The notes under the pieces were generated by a model. The model was given only the letters and a program-made list of their open reading frames with translations. It did no database searches and had not been told where the DNA came from. The position numbers and the translations under genes are program-made. Shown one piece after another: positions 37,231-45,681 of a stretch of DNA of 64,000 nt. The stretch's first letter is position 1. The number at the start of each line of letters is the position of its first letter. The stretch comes from Planctomycetota bacterium (GTDB taxonomy: Bacteria > Planctomycetota > UBA8742 > UBA2392): assembly GCA_027493625.1 (NCBI GenBank), contig JAOSKM010000002.1, forward strand, positions 868,001 through 932,000, written 5' to 3'.

Positions 37231-40005
37231 ATGCGCCAAGTCTGCTGGATTGCAGCAGTTATTTCGCTGCTGGCACTGACCGTGGCATTCACGGCTGCGC
37301 AAGACGCAAAGCCCGTCGAAGACGGCACGAGCGAGCAACCGCAAACCCTGCCGGCCATGCCGGCCGCACCCTTCGTGAAAGAAGACGCCGAGGCACTCCA
37401 GGCTCACCTCGATGCCGTCGAGCCCCAATTACAGGCCGCGCGCAAGGAACTCTCCGACAAGCGGGCCGCCGCCGCCGAGCCCGACCTGGCGCCCGAGGAA
37501 AAGCAGTTGCGCGACGCGGCCGTCAGCCAGGCCGAAGAGGCGGTGAAGGCGATCGAGGCCAGGCAGGCGCAGCTGAAGTCGGACCTGGAGGCGGCAAAAA
37601 CCGGCCCCACACGGGCGCAGCTGGATGCACGCCGGCGCTATGACGCGCTGGCGGCGTTGGCGCTGCAGGTGCGCAAGGACCTCACGCCCGGCCAGGAGAA
37701 GACCGAAACCACCGAGGCCGTGCCGGAAGGCGAGCGCGCCCGCGCGGTGCGCCTCGCGGAAGAAGAGCAGTTGCGCGCCAACCAGCTGGCAGACGCTGCC
37801 CGCGAGTTCGAGTTCGGCAAGAGCCGGATTTACGAGAAGCTGTCGGACATCGAGAAGCTCGAGTACGAGTTGCGCTGGGCCAATGAGCGCTTCCAGCTTT
37901 CCATCGAAGCCTACGACCACATGGCGACGGAACTGTACGGCGCCTACCAGGCCTACGAAACGCGCGCCCACGAGGGTCTGCAGGCCATCGAACAGGCCCT
38001 GCCGCTCTGGCGCGAGTTCGAGGGAACGCCGGCCGAAAAGCTGGGCCTGCCCGAGCCCGCCGTGCTGCCGGCAATGCTGGATGACCCCCGCAGCAACCAG
38101 GACGCGCGCGGCGCTATCGAGTCGCTGTACGATGGCCGGGTTACACGCAGCCGAACCGCCGGGGCCTTCCGCCTGCGGGTGTATGAGGGAGCGTTGAAGC
38201 GCCTGCAGCAGGAGATCGATGTCCGTGAGGATTACAAGGAGCGGCTGGAACAGGACGCCGAGCGCCTGAAGAACGTGCTGGCCGAAAACGGCGCCAAGCC
38301 GGCAGCCGAGCCTGAAGCGGAAGTGCAGCCGGAGTCGGAGCTGGAGGAGTACCAGAAGCTCGGGCGCCAGATCGACGACCTCAAGCAGGAGCAGAAGGAC
38401 AAGGCGGTGGAGCTCGACCGCCTGGCCAAGGATCGCGCGGAACTGGTCAAGCTGATCGCGGGAAAGCAGCTGGTTGAGACCGAGGTCGTGGCGCTGGTTG
38501 ATGAAACACGCGCCACCATCGACGCCATCGAGGCACAGTTCGCGAAACCGGCCGAAAGCGCGGACGCGCAGCCCCCCCAGCCCAGCGTGAAGGTGCCGGC
38601 CTACACGCGACGGCCGGTGGCTTTGCTGTTCACGCTGCGCGAAAGGCTGGAAGCCGAGCAGGAACGCCTGAGCAGCGCCAAGCGCGACACGCGCCAGGTG
38701 CAGACGCAGCTGGATATCGTGGACCGGCGCGTGGAGCGCATCGAGGCGCGGGTCACGGAAATCACATCCGAACTGCTGCCGCAGATACGGTCGCTGTATT
38801 ACGAGGAAATCGGCAAGACTGTCGGCATCCGGGCGGCCAAGGTGGCCGCGGTGCTGCTGGTGGCGTGGCTGATCCTGTTCCTGATCCGCAAGATCGGCGA
38901 GCCGCTGATCGAGCGCATCGTGTCGCGCGCCGACAAGAAGTCCGAGTTCAGCGCCGACGAACAGCAGCGCGCCCGCACGCTGATGACAGTGTTCATGACC
39001 ACCGCCCGCGTGGTCGTCTACATCACTGCCATCATGTTCGCGATCGCGCAGTTTGACGTCGATTACGGCCCGCTGCTGGTGGCGGCGGGCGGCGTCTCGC
39101 TGGCCGTGGGCTTCGGCGCGCAGACGCTGGTGAAAGACTTCTTTGCCGGATTCTTCATCCTGCTGGAAGGCCAGTTCAGCATCGGCGACGTGATCGAGGT
39201 GAACGGCAAGACCGGCACGGTCGAGAACCTGAACCTGCGCACCACGGTGATCCGCAGCCTCAACGGCGACGTGCACACCATCCCCAACGGCGAAATCTCG
39301 GTCACCACCAACCAGACCAAGCTGTGGTCGCGCGCGATCGTGGACGTCGGAGTAGCCTACGAGGAGAACACCGACGACGTCAGCGCCGTGATGGAGGGCG
39401 TCGCCAAGGAAATGCGCGAGGACGAGGCCTGGGGCAAGAAGGTGCTGGATGCCATCCTGATGGGCGTGGTCGAGCTGGGCGACAGCGCCGTCACCATCCG
39501 CATGCTGCTGAAAACCCGCGCCGGTGAGCAGTGGGGTGCTTCGCGCGAGTACCTGCGCCGCTGCAAGCTCAAGTTCGACGAGCTGGGCATCGAGATCCCG
39601 TGGCCGCAGACCGTGCTCAGCTACAAGCAGGATGCCGACAGGGACGAAAAGACCGTGGCCACGGAGCAGCGTCGCAAGCGCCTGCAGATCCTGCGCTACG
39701 TGCGCAGGGTGCGCGGCGAGATCACAGAGGAAGAGGCCGCGCTGGCCGGCATGTCGGTCGAGGAGCGCGACCGCGCCGAAACCATCGCCAAGCGTGAAGT
39801 CGAGCTGGCGAAGGAAAAGACTGAGGAAAAGACCGAGCCCGCCGCCGAGTCGGCTCAGGAGCCCCCGAATCCCGAGGAGCCGCACGTTTCCGACGCCGAA
39901 AAGCTGGCCAGGCACCTTGCCACCCAGCAGATCGCCAAGGAGCAGCTGGAGCAACGAGCCGGGCCGCCAAACCCGCCGCCGGAGGAGCCGAAGAAGCCGC
40001 AATGA
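37231..40005 (+). CDS. large MscS-family mechanosensitive channel with periplasmic coiled coil
   Basis: 924 residues. Start at 37231 gives signal peptide MRQVCWIAAVISLLALTVAF. Residues 40-500 are Glu/Lys/Ala-rich coiled coil, expected in the periplasm, as in MscK/KefA-type members. Three helices follow (GIRAAKVAAVLLVAWLILFL, TARVVVYITAIMFAIAQF, and the pore helix GPLLVAAGGVSLAVGFGAQT with VKDFFAGFFIL), then the MscS beta domain (FSIGDVIEVNGKTGTVENLN and RSLNGDVHTIPNGEISV). The C-terminal 110 residues are highly charged and Pro-rich. It opens under membrane tension to release solutes on osmotic downshock. Immediately downstream of ptsI. Confidence 0.9.
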   Translation: MRQVCWIAAVISLLALTVAFTAAQDAKPVEDGTSEQPQTLPAMPAAPFVKEDAEALQAHLDAVEPQLQAARKELSDKRAAAAEPDLAPEEKQLRDAAVSQAEEAVKAIEARQAQLKSDLEAAKTGPTRAQLDARRRYDALAALALQVRKDLTPGQEKTETTEAVPEGERARAVRLAEEEQLRANQLADAAREFEFGKSRIYEKLSDIEKLEYELRWANERFQLSIEAYDHMATELYGAYQAYETRAHEGLQAIEQALPLWREFEGTPAEKLGLPEPAVLPAMLDDPRSNQDARGAIESLYDGRVTRSRTAGAFRLRVYEGALKRLQQEIDVREDYKERLEQDAERLKNVLAENGAKPAAEPEAEVQPESELEEYQKLGRQIDDLKQEQKDKAVELDRLAKDRAELVKLIAGKQLVETEVVALVDETRATIDAIEAQFAKPAESADAQPPQPSVKVPAYTRRPVALLFTLRERLEAEQERLSSAKRDTRQVQTQLDIVDRRVERIEARVTEITSELLPQIRSLYYEEIGKTVGIRAAKVAAVLLVAWLILFLIRKIGEPLIERIVSRADKKSEFSADEQQRARTLMTVFMTTARVVVYITAIMFAIAQFDVDYGPLLVAAGGVSLAVGFGAQTLVKDFFAGFFILLEGQFSIGDVIEVNGKTGTVENLNLRTTVIRSLNGDVHTIPNGEISVTTNQTKLWSRAIVDVGVAYEENTDDVSAVMEGVAKEMREDEAWGKKVLDAILMGVVELGDSAVTIRMLLKTRAGEQWGASREYLRRCKLKFDELGIEIPWPQTVLSYKQDADRDEKTVATEQRRKRLQILRYVRRVRGEITEEEAALAGMSVEERDRAETIAKREVELAKEKTEEKTEPAAESAQEPPNPEEPHVSDAEKLARHLATQQIAKEQLEQRAGPPNPPPEEPKKPQ

Positions 40006-40116
40006 ACGGCCGCGGAGCCGCGTTAGAATGACGCAAGCGGAGCCTGGGCGTCCCCGGGTTTGACGCGGGGGCCGCAAGCTCCGATCATGTAGGGGCAGGC
40101 GCCAGTCTGGAGAACC

Positions 40117-42387
40117 ATGGAACGGCCCAGCATCAACGAAGCCCTGATCAGCGACTTCATCGCCGAGCGCAACCGCAGCCAGTTCGAGCAGATCGCCTGG
40201 GAGGGGTCCTACATGGACTACCTGAACCAGGTGTGCGGCGACCCCTACAAGCACACGCGCACCACCTACCAGCTCACCTTCGACATGATCCAGCACTTCG
40301 GCTCGGAGACCTTCGAAGACAGCGGTGAGCAGGTGCGGCGCCACAAGCTGTTCGACGACCCCTTCAACAACGGCAAGAACGCCATTTACGGACTCGAGCG
40401 CACCATCAGCCGGCTGGTCAAGTACATCCGCGCCGGCGCCCGCGAAGAGGGCAAGGAACGCATCTTCGTGCTGCACGGCCCGGTCGGCACGGCCAAGACC
40501 AGCATCATCGATCTGATCGGCCGCGGGCTGGAGGCCTACACGGCGCAGCAGGACGGCGCGGTCTACAGCTTCGCGTGGCGCTTCGGCAAGGACTTCCACG
40601 CCGAGGAGGGCGGCAGCCTGGGCTTCGGCAGCGCCAAGCCGGACGTCGCGGGAGTGCACAACCCGGTGGCGGTGCTGCCCAGCCAGATGCACGAGCACCC
40701 GCTGCTGCTGATCCCGCGCCAGCCCCGCCGCGAGCTGCTGGAGAAGCTGTGGAAGCAGAACGGGCTCGACAGCAAGTACCCGATCCCGCACAAGATCCTG
40801 GAAGGCGACCTTGAGTACAACAGCAAGCAGATCTACGCCTTCCTGCTCAGGCGCTACAAGGGCGACTGGCTGAAGGTGATGGACCACGTGCTGGTGCAGC
40901 GCATCGTGTTCAGCGAATCGGGCGGCATCGGCATCGCGAAGATCCCGCCGGAAGGCAACGTCGAGACCGCCAGCTCGCCGGTCACGATGGACGAAAACTT
41001 CAAGTACATCGCCAACCTGCTCAGCAGCGTCAGCCTGGTGCGCTACTTCGGCAAGTACGTGCGCGGAAACCGCGGGCTGGTGCACTACAGCGACATCTTC
41101 AAGAAGCCCAGCAACTACCTGCAGCACCTGCTGAGCGCCGTGGAAGAGCACAAGATGGACTTCGGCGAGGTGGGCTGCGACATCGACGTGATGATCCTGG
41201 GCACCACCAACCTGGCCGAGTACCAGGCCCTGCGCAGCGACCCGATGTCCAAGGCCCTGCGCTCGCGCATGCGCAAGATCGACGTGCCGTATCTGTTGAA
41301 CTACGTCGATGAAGAAAAGATCTACAACCGCGGGCTGCGCCAGGCCAAGCGCTACCACCGCATCGCGCCGCACGCCACCGAGCTGGCGGCGCTGTGGGCG
41401 GTGATGTCGCGCCTGGAAAAGTCGGACCTGCCCAACGCCAGCGACATCGCCGAGGAAGCGCGCCAGGTGCTGGGCAAGCTGAACCCCATGGCCAAGGCGC
41501 TGCTGTACGCGGGCGAGTACCCGCCGTTCCTCTCCAACCGCGAGCGCCAGACGCTCAGCCGCGAAGTGCGCAAGCGCCTGCGCAACGAGTTCATCGGCGA
41601 GGGCATGGACGGCATCCCCACCCGCATTCTGCAGAACGTGTTCGCGGACATCTGCGAGGACGACAGCGCCGACTGCATCACGCCGTTCGCCGTTTTCATG
41701 CTGCTCGACCGCGTGGTGGACCAGGGGCCCGTCAATTACGATTTCCTGGCGCGCCAGCGCGATGAAGGCTACCACGACTTCCGCGCCTTTACCGCCGTGC
41801 TGCGCCAGCGCTACGACGAGATCATCGCCGGCGAGATCGAGAACAGCATCGTCAACGTGGACCCCGGCGACATCGAGAAGCGCATCCGCACCTACCTGCA
41901 GCACGTCACGGCGTACAACCGCAAGGAGAAGCTGAAGAACGCCGTAACCGGCGCGGACATCGAGCCGGACCAGGCCATGATGCGCAAGGTCGAGGCGCTG
42001 ATGAACGTGGAGGATTCCGAGCGCGACTTCTTCCGCTTCCGGATGGTCAGCCGCCTCACCAACGCGATGACCACCGGCACCCAGAAACTGAAGGCAGGAG
42101 CCGAGCCCGAGGCGATCGATCTGCAGAGCACCTACGCCGACCTGTTCAAGGAGCTGCACCGCAGCCTCTACCGCGAGATGCGCGACCAGGTGAACTGGAG
42201 CGAAATCAAGCGCAACCTGGAACGCTGCAAGTCGCGCGGCGAACTCGATAAACACCTGAAGGCCGAGGGAGACACGGAGCGCAGTGCAACCCTGTCACTG
42301 GTCGACAACATGGACCGCACCTACGGCTATTGCTACGAGTGCGCCAAGCCGATCATTCTCTACTTCATTGAAAAGAGACTCGGCTGA
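40117..42387 (+). CDS. prkA: PrkA/YeaG-type serine protein kinase, AAA+
   Basis: 756 residues. AAA+ domain with Walker A GPVGTAKTS (about 122-130) and the PrkA-specific stretch LRRYKGDWLKVMDHVLVQRI, LVHYSDIFKKP, MILGTTNLAEY (sensor I region). The C-terminal PrkA domain ends YGYCYECAKPIILYFIEKR. PrkA homologues act in stationary-phase or sporulation signalling, usually beside yeaH and spoVR; neither is found here. The 111-base gap before it has a CGGAGC/GCTCCG-bounded hairpin (40038-40083) that could end mscS transcription or act as leader. Confidence 0.92.
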   Translation: MERPSINEALISDFIAERNRSQFEQIAWEGSYMDYLNQVCGDPYKHTRTTYQLTFDMIQHFGSETFEDSGEQVRRHKLFDDPFNNGKNAIYGLERTISRLVKYIRAGAREEGKERIFVLHGPVGTAKTSIIDLIGRGLEAYTAQQDGAVYSFAWRFGKDFHAEEGGSLGFGSAKPDVAGVHNPVAVLPSQMHEHPLLLIPRQPRRELLEKLWKQNGLDSKYPIPHKILEGDLEYNSKQIYAFLLRRYKGDWLKVMDHVLVQRIVFSESGGIGIAKIPPEGNVETASSPVTMDENFKYIANLLSSVSLVRYFGKYVRGNRGLVHYSDIFKKPSNYLQHLLSAVEEHKMDFGEVGCDIDVMILGTTNLAEYQALRSDPMSKALRSRMRKIDVPYLLNYVDEEKIYNRGLRQAKRYHRIAPHATELAALWAVMSRLEKSDLPNASDIAEEARQVLGKLNPMAKALLYAGEYPPFLSNRERQTLSREVRKRLRNEFIGEGMDGIPTRILQNVFADICEDDSADCITPFAVFMLLDRVVDQGPVNYDFLARQRDEGYHDFRAFTAVLRQRYDEIIAGEIENSIVNVDPGDIEKRIRTYLQHVTAYNRKEKLKNAVTGADIEPDQAMMRKVEALMNVEDSERDFFRFRMVSRLTNAMTTGTQKLKAGAEPEAIDLQSTYADLFKELHRSLYREMRDQVNWSEIKRNLERCKSRGELDKHLKAEGDTERSATLSLVDNMDRTYGYCYECAKPIILYFIEKRLG

Positions 42388-42418
42388 GTTGGCCGGACGC
42401 GGGCTGGAAGTACTTCGA

Positions 42419-42516
42419 ACAGCAAATGAACAATAACCAATTACCAATTACCAATTCAGCCGGGGGTGGCGTTTCTGAATTGGTCATTGGTAATTGGTTA
42501 TTGGTAATTTGCTGTT
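42419..42516. repeat. AT-rich imperfect palindrome of ACCAATT words
   Basis: AACAGCAAAT at 42419 pairs with ATTTGCTGTT at 42507-42516. Inside, AATAACCAATTACCAAT faces ATTGGTAATTGGTTATT, around a GC-rich loop. Forms one long stem just after prkA; strongly AT-rich relative to the surroundings. Confidence 0.9.
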
Positions 42517-42635
42517 GCCCATCTTCGCGCCGCGTGATTGAGGTGCCCTGATGGCCAGGGCCTCCGGAAAAGCCCGAGCCTCCTCGCACCGACCCGTTCG
42601 ACGACGTCGAGGCCAAGAGCATCACCGAGATCGAG

Positions 42636-43574
42636 ATGGACCAGCGCGTCGATCTCGAGCGCGAAGAGCTGCCCGCCGCCGCCAAGCTGACCGACCTGCC
42701 GATGAAGTGGGTGCTGTTGACGCTGCTGCTGTGCATCGGCGTGTCGGAGCTTGCCCAGCGCGTGGAGCGCAAGCACCTGATCCAGGTGGCGCGCGAGGCG
42801 GGGCTGCTCAAGGAAGAGGAAGTCAGTCAGGCCGAGAAGGCCGACGAGCTGATCTCCGAGCGCGAGAAGATCCAGCAGCGCATCAAAGAGCTGCAGGATC
42901 GCCGCAAACGCGCCGAAGAACTGGTAAACGGCAAAGAGGAACAGGCCGAGGACGAACCCTCGATTCCGCTCAGCATGGAAAGCCTGCGCGCCGAGATCCG
43001 CCGCCTGGCGGGCGACCAGTACGACAACTACCGGCGTTTCGCCACGCTGGTAGCGCTGCTGGTCGGCGGCCTGGGGCTGATCCTGATGGCCGTGTTCGTG
43101 CGCGTGCTGGCGGCCGCGCTGCTGGGCAGTATTGCCTGGGGCGTGACGTTCTTCCTCGGCGTCGAGCCCTGGATCATGTGGAGCGCGGCGGGCGCCGGCG
43201 CGCTGATCGGCGCGTGGCTGGCGCCGCGGCTGCTGCTGGCGAACATGCTGGTGAACGTGGCGTTTGCGGGTATGGTGCTGGGCGGCGCCGCGGTCGGCGG
43301 CGGCGTGTACCTGGCCACGGCCCACGAGTTGTATTCGATCTTCGGGCTGGGCATCGGGCTGGTGGTCGGGGCGCTGCTCGGCTTCAAGTTCGCGCGCCCG
43401 CTGTTTCTCAGCGCGGTGCTTGCCAACGCGGCGGGCTTTGCCACGCTGGTGCTCTGGCTGGCGTGGGGCGACCTTTTCCCGCACTTCTGGCCGGTGAGTT
43501 TCGGCGGGCTGATGATTCTCGACGCCGTGGCGACGCGCATCTACCACCGGGTGCGCTGGGGACAGGCACTCTGA
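42636..43574 (+). CDS. polytopic membrane protein with coiled-coil region, unknown family
   Basis: 312 residues from the ATG at 42636. One N-terminal helix (KWVLLTLLLCIGVSELAQ), a charged coiled coil (about residues 50-105) and eight or so Gly/Ala-rich helices. In-frame codons upstream (PEKPEPPRTDPFDDVEAK) look coding back to a stop at 42549; if the G-run at 42558-42560 had one base fewer, an ATG at 42551 would begin the protein and add about 28 residues. No family recognised. Its stop overlaps the ATG of the ImpE-like gene (TGATG), so the two probably work together. Confidence 0.6.
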   Translation: MDQRVDLEREELPAAAKLTDLPMKWVLLTLLLCIGVSELAQRVERKHLIQVAREAGLLKEEEVSQAEKADELISEREKIQQRIKELQDRRKRAEELVNGKEEQAEDEPSIPLSMESLRAEIRRLAGDQYDNYRRFATLVALLVGGLGLILMAVFVRVLAAALLGSIAWGVTFFLGVEPWIMWSAAGAGALIGAWLAPRLLLANMLVNVAFAGMVLGGAAVGGGVYLATAHELYSIFGLGIGLVVGALLGFKFARPLFLSAVLANAAGFATLVLWLAWGDLFPHFWPVSFGGLMILDAVATRIYHRVRWGQAL

Positions 43575-44641
43575 TGGACCTCGACGAACTGCTGCAGGAT
43601 GCGCTCAACAAGCACCGCGACGGCGACGTTGCCGGTGCGGCGCGCATCTATGGGGAAATCCTGAGCCAGGACCCCACCCACCCGGCTGCCAACCTCAACC
43701 TCGCCAGCATCGCGCTGGACCAGGACCAGCTTGAAGAAGCGCGCAACATGCTGATGGCCGTGCTGACGCGCGACGAGGACAACGGCGTGGCGCACCTGCT
43801 GTTCAGCCGGGTCTGCTTCCTGCGCGGCGACCACCAGATCGGCTACCCGCACATCACCGCGGCCTTCGAGCTGCTGCCCGACGAAGAGGGCGTGGCGGCC
43901 GAGTTTGTGTCCGCCATGCGCCGCCGCTACTTCACCTTCGAGCAGGAGGATTACTTCAGGCTGTTCGAAGCCGCCCAGCAGGCCAAGCTTGCCGACGATC
44001 AGCTGCAGCGCCTGGCCCACCTGACGTTCATGCGCATCATGCGGCCGGAGCTGATCCGCCTGGTGGTTGAGCCGGGGTTGCCCGCCGACACACCGGACGC
44101 GATCACGCGCTGGCTGGCCGATTTGCCGGGCGACGCGCAGTCCGAACTGGCGCTGCTGGCGCGCAACTTCGGCCAGGCCATAGAGCTGATGCGCGGCTGC
44201 GAGCGTTTCGCGCCGCAGCCCGCGACCCTCAGCCTGCGCGTGCTGCCCGACGAGGTCGGCCCGGACACGCGCCGTTGCCAGGTGCTGGAAGATGCGGACA
44301 GCCTGACCGGCGCGACGCTCGAACTGGTGCGCAACGGCGAGCTGCAGTTCATACCGTTCGCTGAGATCCGCAGCATCGAGTTCGCGCAGCCGGCGCCCGC
44401 CACCGGCGTGCTGGTGGAGATGCGCGACGGCGAAACGCTGAGCGGCCTGATGCCGCTGTTCTACCTGTTCACCGAGTTCGCCGAGGCCGAGAACGTGCGG
44501 CAGGGGCGCTCCACGCTGATACGGCCGCTGCTGGGCGACATCACGGCCGGCGTGGGCCTGCGCGCCCTGCGCGTGGACGGCGCGCCCATGCCCATCGTGC
44601 GCATCGAGAAGATCGAGTTCGAGGATCAGGAAGTCCTGTGA
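43574..44641 (+). CDS. TPR protein with ImpE/TagJ-like C-terminal domain
   Basis: 355 residues. Three TPR-like units at 1-110 (ALNKHRDGDVAGAARIYGEI and ALDQDQLEEARNMLMAVLTR). The C-terminal 110 residues (GATLELVRNGELQFIPFAEI then RSIEFAQPAP, MRDGETLSGLMPLFYLF, GRSTLIRPLLGDI) match the ImpE/TagJ pattern in which a 'VPF..IRSIEF' strand, a 'P..Y' turn and a final 'R.T.W'-like strand recur. TagJ/ImpE assists sheath turnover in some type VI secretion systems. No other T6SS gene is seen; coupling to the membrane protein suggests another role. Its 3' end overlaps the convergent toxin gene by 16 bases. Confidence 0.68.
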   Translation: MDLDELLQDALNKHRDGDVAGAARIYGEILSQDPTHPAANLNLASIALDQDQLEEARNMLMAVLTRDEDNGVAHLLFSRVCFLRGDHQIGYPHITAAFELLPDEEGVAAEFVSAMRRRYFTFEQEDYFRLFEAAQQAKLADDQLQRLAHLTFMRIMRPELIRLVVEPGLPADTPDAITRWLADLPGDAQSELALLARNFGQAIELMRGCERFAPQPATLSLRVLPDEVGPDTRRCQVLEDADSLTGATLELVRNGELQFIPFAEIRSIEFAQPAPATGVLVEMRDGETLSGLMPLFYLFTEFAEAENVRQGRSTLIRPLLGDITAGVGLRALRVDGAPMPIVRIEKIEFEDQEVL

Positions 44642-44919
44642 CGCCAGAACTCCGGATCGCGGTGCTGATGAATGATGGCCAGGCCAACCAGCTTCTCCGC
44701 TTCAACTTTGTAGAAAACGAAGTATGGAAACCGTTTGAGCCGCGCACAGCGGACGTCAGCGTGAACTTTATGAAAGGCGGTAGGAAATTCCTCAATGCGT
44801 ACCGCGACGTTTGAATACTCGTCCAGGAACTCTTTACCCAGACCCGGTTTTTGAGCTTCGTACCACTCAAAGATTTCCACCAGATCGCGGCGGGCGGAGG
44901 CCTTGAGGGAAAGCTTCAT
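44626..44919 (-). CDS. ParE/RelE-superfamily toxin
   Basis: 97 residues. Starts MKLSLKASARRDLVEIFEWY with the helix typical of ParE (A-x-R-D-L-x-E-I-x-x-Y); EFPTAFHKVHADVRCARLKR and FPYFVFYKVEAEKLVGLAII complete the fold, and HQHRDPEFWRHR ends it. ParE poisons gyrase, RelE cleaves mRNA; this sequence is closer to ParE but the target is uncertain. ATG overlaps the antitoxin stop (ATGA). Confidence 0.85.
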   Translation of the reverse strand: MKLSLKASARRDLVEIFEWYEAQKPGLGKEFLDEYSNVAVRIEEFPTAFHKVHADVRCARLKRFPYFVFYKVEAEKLVGLAIIHQHRDPEFWRHRTS

Positions 44920-45137
44920 TTGCCTTCTCTGCGGAGCCGATCCACCACAATGCGCCAGTCCTCTCCTTCTGTGGGATTGGCCTTGTGTTCCGCGAGTCGC
45001 TCATCGAGCAGGCGCCGCTGGGCTTCCGAAAGCTGAGGTGGCTGATCTGCCAAACTCTCCGAGATGAACTCCAGCAATTCGAGCCGAGATTCAACTGAGA
45101 GCTTCAATATCGCTTCCTTGTCTTCTTTCGTGATCAT
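44916..45137 (-). CDS. addiction-module antitoxin (unstable antitoxin family)
   Basis: 73 residues: MITKEDKEAILKLSVESRLE starts the helix, then ISESLADQPPQLSEAQRRLL and DERLAEHKANPTEGEDWRIV. This matches the small 'addiction module protein' family of antitoxins found with ParE/RelE-like toxins: SRLELLEFI...SLA....LSEAQRRLLDERL. Neutralises the partner and probably represses the pair. Divergent from the PII gene. Confidence 0.85.
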   Translation of the reverse strand: MITKEDKEAILKLSVESRLELLEFISESLADQPPQLSEAQRRLLDERLAEHKANPTEGEDWRIVVDRLRREGK

Positions 45138-45198
45138 AGGCTGTGCTCCGTTAGTTATTATCGGGCGCGTATGGCTCCCGCGCAAGTGGAGTAGGTAG

Positions 45199-45534
45199 AT
45201 GAAGCTGATCCAGGTCATCATTGCTCCTGAGAAGCTGGATGCCGTGAAGGACGCGCTGGCCGAGGCCGAGGTGTTCCGGTTCACGATCAGCGAGGTGCTG
45301 GGAACCGGCCACCAGCGCGGGGCGGCCGACGCCGGCGAGAGCCGCCTGGACATCGAGATGTTCAAGAAGCTGAAGCTCGAGATCGCCGTCAATGATGACT
45401 TCGTGCAGCCCACCATCGACGCGGTGATGAAAGCGGCCGGCGACGACGCCGTGGGCGCCGGCAAGCTGCTGGTACTGAAACTCGATGACGTGATCCGCAT
45501 CCGCACCGGCGAGCGCGGCAGCGACGCGATTTAG
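45199..45534 (+). CDS. PII-family signal protein lacking the T-loop tyrosine
   Basis: 111 residues; GGAG 8-12 bases before the ATG. Typical PII ends: MKLIQVIIAPEKLDAVKDAL at the start and LDDVIRIRTGERGSDAI at the end (nucleotide-binding C-loop). The T-loop (about residues 37-54: GHQRGAADAGESRLDIEM) is one residue shorter than GlnB and has no Tyr51, so it cannot be uridylylated at the classical site; Gln39 and Gly37 are kept. It probably still binds ATP/ADP and perhaps 2-oxoglutarate or another ligand. No amtB or glnA adjoins, so the partner is unknown. Confidence 0.8.
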   Translation: MKLIQVIIAPEKLDAVKDALAEAEVFRFTISEVLGTGHQRGAADAGESRLDIEMFKKLKLEIAVNDDFVQPTIDAVMKAAGDDAVGAGKLLVLKLDDVIRIRTGERGSDAI

Positions 45535-45681
45535 CAGGGGCGGGCCCATCTGCCCGCCCGGTCCGCCACACGGGTCGGCCCCTGCGAAAATTCACCAAAG
45601 TTCGAACGCCAACGCTCCGATTCCAGTGGGGCGCGCGTTTTCGCGCCTACATCAACGTCTACTCATCGGGAGCCAGTCACC

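Noticed and set aside
37231-40005. Potassium-efflux KefA assignment for the large channel
   Set aside because: Only the long coiled-coil plan is shared; helix number and sequence support MscS family in general, not a specific potassium-dependent type.
37429-42255. A 1608-codon open frame on the minus strand across mscS and prkA
   Set aside because: It is antisense to two clear genes, low in hydrophobic pattern and rich in Ala/Val/Gln/His/Arg, as expected of the opposite strand of GC-rich genes.
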